A DNA stretch of 64,000 bases from Wohlfahrtiimonas larvae. GTDB taxonomy: Bacteria > Pseudomonadota > Gammaproteobacteria > Cardiobacteriales > Wohlfahrtiimonadaceae. The translations under genes and the position numbers were made by a program. The stretch is taken from the NCBI RefSeq assembly GCF_039543665.1, contig NZ_BAABKE010000008.1:51350-115349 (forward strand), given 5' to 3'. Under the pieces are notes generated by a model that was given only the letters and a program-made list of their open reading frames with translations, was not told the origin of the DNA and searched no databases. The first letter of the stretch is position 1; every line of letters begins with the position of its first letter. Of the stretch, positions 60,777 through 64,000 are shown one piece after another.

Positions 60777-62168
60777 ATGGCATTTGCAACAGTAAATCCT
60801 TATACCAACGAATTGGTTAAATCATTCCCAAGTGCAACAGACGCAGAAATTAAAGCTGCTGTTGATCGTTCTGATAAAGCATTCCAAAGCTGGAAAACTT
60901 TATCCGTTGCTGAACGAGTAGAATATTTGAAAAATGCATCAGCGTTGTTACGCAAAAATAGCGATGAATACGCAAAATTATTAACATTAGAAATGGGCAA
61001 AATCTTTGGTGAATCGAAAGCTGAAGTAGAATTGTCTGCACAGATTTTAGACTATTACGTGAAGCATGCTGAAGGCTTATTGGCTCCAAGAAAATTACCA
61101 GTAATGGACCCAGCAGAAGGCGAAGCGGAATTAGTGAATGATCCTATGGGTGTTTTATTGGCGATCGAGCCATGGAACTTCCCATTCTATCAAGTGGCTC
61201 GTATTTTGGCACCACAATTATCAGCCGGTAATACGCTGATCTTGAAGCACGCTTCAAACGTACCACAAAGCGCATTAGCATTTGAACAATTGATGAAAGA
61301 TGCAGGTTTACCTGAAGGTGTATTCATCAACTTGTTTGCTGAGCATGATAAAGTAGAAATGATCTTGGCTGATCCACGTGTTTGTGGTGTTGCTTTGACA
61401 GGTTCTGAATTTGCAGGTTCAGCAGTCGCCCAAGTTGCAGGTAAGCATTTGAAGAAATCCATCATGGAATTAGGCGGTGCGGATGCATTCGTTGTATTAG
61501 ATGATGCGGATATGGATAAAACTGTGGCTTGGGGTGTGTTTGGTCGTCATTGGAACGCAGGTCAAGTATGTGTTTCTTCAAAACGTATGATCGTAGATGC
61601 GAAAGTTTATGATGAATACTTAGAAAAATACACAGCGGGCGTTGCAGCATTGAAAGCAGGTGATCCAATGGATCCTGCGACACAGTTGGCGCCATTATCT
61701 TCACAACGTGCGAAAGATGGTTTGTTAAAACAAATCGAAGAAGCTGTAAAACACGGTGCAACAGCAATCGAAGTGGGTGAAAAAGTACCTGAACAAGGTT
61801 GCTTTGTTCAGCCAACAATTTTAACAAATGTAACACCAGATAATCCTGCTTATTACCAAGAATTCTTTGGCCCAGTATCTATGATCATCAAAGCAGAAGA
61901 CGAAGCTGATGCAATCCGCATTGCTAACGATTCTCCATTTGGTTTGGGCGGTTCTGTATTTACATCTGATAATGCTCGTGGTCGTCGTGTTGCAGGTGAA
62001 ATCTCTACAGGTATGATCTTTGTTAACCATCCAACAATGGTTAAAGCTGATTTGCCATTTGGTGGCGTTCGTCGTTCTGGCTTTGGTCGTGAATTGATCG
62101 ATTTAGGCTTAAAAGAATTTGTTAACCAAAAATTGATTGATGTTGTGGATATCGATGCACCATTCTAA
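60777..62168 (+). CDS. NAD(P)-dependent aldehyde dehydrogenase (Sad/YneI-like)
   Basis: A 463-residue aldehyde dehydrogenase. The catalytic Cys is in NAGQVCVSSKR, the general-base Glu in IMELGGADAFV, the nucleotide site in LTGSEFAGSAVA, and the end reads VRRSGFGRELIDLGLKEFVNQK. Length and sequence style match succinate-semialdehyde dehydrogenase Sad/YneI (462 residues). It would turn succinate semialdehyde into succinate, feeding the TCA cycle; no GABA transaminase is nearby. GGAGG precedes the ATG. An IS element begins 42 bases after its stop. Confidence 0.88.
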   Translation: MAFATVNPYTNELVKSFPSATDAEIKAAVDRSDKAFQSWKTLSVAERVEYLKNASALLRKNSDEYAKLLTLEMGKIFGESKAEVELSAQILDYYVKHAEGLLAPRKLPVMDPAEGEAELVNDPMGVLLAIEPWNFPFYQVARILAPQLSAGNTLILKHASNVPQSALAFEQLMKDAGLPEGVFINLFAEHDKVEMILADPRVCGVALTGSEFAGSAVAQVAGKHLKKSIMELGGADAFVVLDDADMDKTVAWGVFGRHWNAGQVCVSSKRMIVDAKVYDEYLEKYTAGVAALKAGDPMDPATQLAPLSSQRAKDGLLKQIEEAVKHGATAIEVGEKVPEQGCFVQPTILTNVTPDNPAYYQEFFGPVSMIIKAEDEADAIRIANDSPFGLGGSVFTSDNARGRRVAGEISTGMIFVNHPTMVKADLPFGGVRRSGFGRELIDLGLKEFVNQKLIDVVDIDAPF

Positions 62169-62244
62169 TTAATTTTAAATCTACCTAGAAAATAAAACGC
62201 TGCCCGTAAGTGAACTGACCCCATAAACTTGGACAGTTTATAAA

Positions 62245-63063
62245 TTATAAAGACAAGGACTGATTTCGATATTCTATCGGACTCAGTCCTTTTAGTTTGA
62301 GCTTAATTCGATCATTATTATAATAATCGATGTACTCATGAAGTTCTTTCTCTAATTGATCGACAGATTCAAACTTCTTTGTATGAAAACATTCTGATTT
62401 CAAAATACCAAAGAAGTTCTCAATCACAGCATTATCATAGCAATTGCCTTTACGTGATATACTTTGTCTAACTTGATGATCTTTTAAGGATTGTTGGTGT
62501 TGCTTCATTTGATATTGCCAACCTTGATCAGAATGTAAAATCAGCTTCTTGCGTCCTTTTTTATGTAATTTTAAATGTTTCAATGCCTTATTCAGCATTT
62601 TACCCACTAATTCATATTTAGAATTTCTAGCAACTTCATAACTGATAATCTCTTGATTATATAGATCTAAAATTGGCGATAAATACAGTTTTTCACCATT
62701 GACTTTAAATTCTGTGACATCTGTTACCCATTTTTGATTTGGCTTTTGAGCCTTAAAGTTACGTTTCAAAATGTTCTTTGCTATTTTTCCAGCTTTTCCT
62801 TTATAAGATTGGTACTTCTTAGGTCTTACTAAAGATTTAAGATTCAGTAGTTGCATGATTCTTTGAACTTTTTTATGGTTAATGGGGAAATCCTTTTGTA
62901 ACATTGCAGTAATGCGACGATAACCATATCGACCTTTATGCTCATGAAAAAGAGCTGCTATCTTTGCTTTCAAACTTTCATCTGAATCAGGCTTAGCCAA
63001 AGCCGCCTTATGGTAGTAATAAGTGCTTTTTGCTAGATTCATAATTTTGAGCAACGATGACAA
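62245..63063 (-). CDS. IS3-family transposase OrfB (DDE integrase domain)
   Basis: A 272-residue transposase with the HTH_21 start (KGRYGYRRITAMLQKDF) and the rve integrase core: WVTDVTEFKVNG (first Asp), LHSDQGWQYQM (second Asp) and NCYDNAVIENFFGILKSE (Glu). It is normally made as an OrfAB fusion by -1 frameshifting; the heptamer A AAA AAG at 63141-63147 is placed for that. In this frame the protein extends upstream of its ATG with AEDLKVKHSLSSLLKI, typical of the fused form. The gene itself is intact. Confidence 0.92.
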   Translation of the reverse strand: MSSLLKIMNLAKSTYYYHKAALAKPDSDESLKAKIAALFHEHKGRYGYRRITAMLQKDFPINHKKVQRIMQLLNLKSLVRPKKYQSYKGKAGKIAKNILKRNFKAQKPNQKWVTDVTEFKVNGEKLYLSPILDLYNQEIISYEVARNSKYELVGKMLNKALKHLKLHKKGRKKLILHSDQGWQYQMKQHQQSLKDHQVRQSISRKGNCYDNAVIENFFGILKSECFHTKKFESVDQLEKELHEYIDYYNNDRIKLKLKGLSPIEYRNQSLSL

Positions 63064-63071
63064 TGAATGCT

Positions 63072-63591
63072 TTACTTTGAGATCTTCTGCGATGATTGTT
63101 TGCGCCTGAACGCTTCTTCCTTCGCATCCAGTTCCTGAAACTTTTTTAATACATCATTCTCCGCACGAAGATAGGCTAATTCAGCTTGGAGCTTATCTAT
63201 CAGCCTTTCTTGTTCTGTACGATTATCAGGTTTCTTGGGTAATCTCATCTTTGTAGGTATTCCTTTCTTACGTGGTTCAAGGGCACTTAAACCACCTTCT
63301 TTAAACAGAGTTTGCCATTCTAATATAGAAGTAAATGCTGGAATATTAAAATATGAAGCAGCTTCGCGGGCAGAGTAATAATGATCTGACATAATGTTTA
63401 AATTCAGCAGAATATAATCGTTTTGTTGTTCTTGGCTGAATCCCTGATTGACCATGATATTGATAGGCCTTGACCCACTTTTTAATGGTGGATTGATCAA
63501 TATTAAAATGATCAGCTGTAGAGCTGTATCCATTTCCTTTTTGATAAAACTTAACAACTTTTAATTTGAAATCAAAAGAATACTTCGCCAT
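63072..63591 (-). pseudogene. IS3-family transposase OrfA, frameshifted
   Basis: The N-terminal helix-turn-helix part (MAKYSFDFKLKVVKFYQKG, then STIKKWVKAYQYHG) starts at 63591 in one frame and is lost after EFK near 63400. The second half (SDHYYSAREAASYFNIP, LEPRKKGIPTKMR and a leucine zipper-like QERLIDKLQAELAYLRAEN) continues in the +1 frame to 63072. Joining the frames at about 63394-63405 restores a normal OrfA of about 170 residues. One inserted base or two lost bases explains it. Confidence 0.8.
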
Positions 63592-63842
63592 ATAAAAACA
63601 CCCCAAAGTTGTGTCCAACTTTTGGGGTGCAGTTCATTTTACAAGGGTTTTTTGTTGTCAAAATCAAAATAGACTATTTTGTATGTCATCAAGTTTTTTA
63701 AGAATTCTCTTTATTAAGAAGAGCAACAAGATATGACAAGCTAAAACGATACTATGTAAATATAGTTGTTTCAGCTTGTATTTATATTGAGTTATTATAA
63801 TAACCTATAATTATGCAATATTATGCCCATAATATAAATAGA

Positions 63843-64000
63843 TTAATCAGTATAAATATTTAAAGATTCTGCTAATTTTCCTTGGCGATAAGCGCACTCT
63901 AATTGTGTTTGAATGATATCAAAACGATTATTCACAACATCTACTTGTGCGCGATGGTATTCCTGTTCAGAGTTCAATAAATCCACCAGTGTTCTTGTAC
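63843..64000 (-). CDS. TolC-family outer membrane protein, C-terminal part
   Basis: The last 51 complete codons of a gene that continues beyond the right edge. The translation begins TRTLVDLLNSEQEYHRAQVD and continues NNRFDIIQTQLECAYRQGKL, the conserved final helix pair of TolC/type I secretion outer-membrane factors (usual form RTLLDVLNAEQE). It would be the outer-membrane channel of an efflux or secretion system. Most of the gene is outside the window, so nothing more can be said. Confidence 0.8.
   Translation of the reverse strand, partial: TRTLVDLLNSEQEYHRAQVDVVNNRFDIIQTQLECAYRQGKLAESLNIYTD

Larger units (their letters stand above)
62211..63636 (-). mobile_element. IS3-family (IS150-type) insertion sequence, 1426 bp
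   Basis: The ends are TGAACTGACCCC at 62211 and, on the opposite strand, TGAACTGCACCCC at 63636, forming imperfect terminal inverted repeats of about 28 bases that start with TG. Inside are orfA and orfB transposase genes on the minus strand. No obvious 3-5 base target duplication is seen (AAG on the left, TTT on the right). orfA carries a frameshift, so the copy is probably defective. Confidence 0.9.

Overview
The window is AT-rich bacterial chromosome, densely coding, with typical gammaproteobacterial genes: trpE with a Trp leader peptide, tamB, yggX, prs next to tRNA-Gln, prfH, ttr genes and type IV pilus minor pilins. ScpA argues against the MukBEF-bearing enteric/Pasteurella/Vibrio/Orbaceae groups, so a low-GC gammaproteobacterium outside them (for example Cardiobacteriales such as Wohlfahrtiimonas or Ignatzschineria) is my best guess. 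The genus cannot be fixed from the sequence alone. Both edges cut genes: an unknown membrane protein on the left and a TolC-family outer-membrane protein on the right.

Layout. 1-7.9 kb: a phospholipid-type ynb cluster in two transcription units (ynbA-ynbC-ynbD-membrane protein leftward; ynbB-plsC-like rightward), with an rtcB-prfH RNA-repair/ribosome-rescue pair between them. 8-13.2 kb: a CopY-type repressor, a HutC-type GntR regulator, a His/Met-tailed copper-type membrane protein, a TonB-dependent copper receptor and a TonB. 13.3-16.1 kb: paired YeeE/YedE-type sulfur transport proteins, a LysR regulator and a TDT transporter. 16.1-18.7 kb: an EamA exporter preceded by a valine-rich leader peptide, and an AAHS-type MFS transporter. 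18.9-19.6 kb: an orphan type I-F-like CRISPR array ending at the trp promoter, followed by trpL-trpE-trpG and a MATE exporter. 23.6-34.6 kb: a small lipoprotein, tetrathionate reductase ttrBCA with divergent ttrS and ttrR separated by a MORN-type gene, then an AraC regulator and azlCD. 34.7-51.6 kb: mostly housekeeping genes (preP, an MscS-like protein, nif3-like, tamB, two minor pilins, an M50 protease, trpS, scpA, tRNA-Gln, prs, yggX, a VanX-type dipeptidase, two identical tRNA-Met genes, an EF-hand protein and an S4 protein). 52-59.6 kb: a Tat-exported FAD oxidoreductase, then metNI, an acyl-CoA-dehydrogenase-like flavoprotein and three tandem metQ-like lipoproteins. 59.6-64 kb: a HAD phosphatase, a Sad-like aldehyde dehydrogenase, a decayed IS3/IS150-type element and the TolC fragment.

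A recurring theme is control by short leader ORFs. Four transcription units carry credible ones: trpL (tandem Trp codons), an IvbL-like valine-rich peptide before an EamA exporter, a Met/Cys-rich peptide overlapping metN, and a 14-codon uORF with a strong ribosome binding site inside a structured leader of rtcB. The valine and Met/Cys leaders and the rtcB leader look the most novel. The second theme is shared operators: near-identical TAAAC-AGT-GTTTA palindromes lie on the promoters of both halves of the split ynb cluster, predicting one unseen repressor. All functional statements rest on motif reading and family knowledge; no database search was run.
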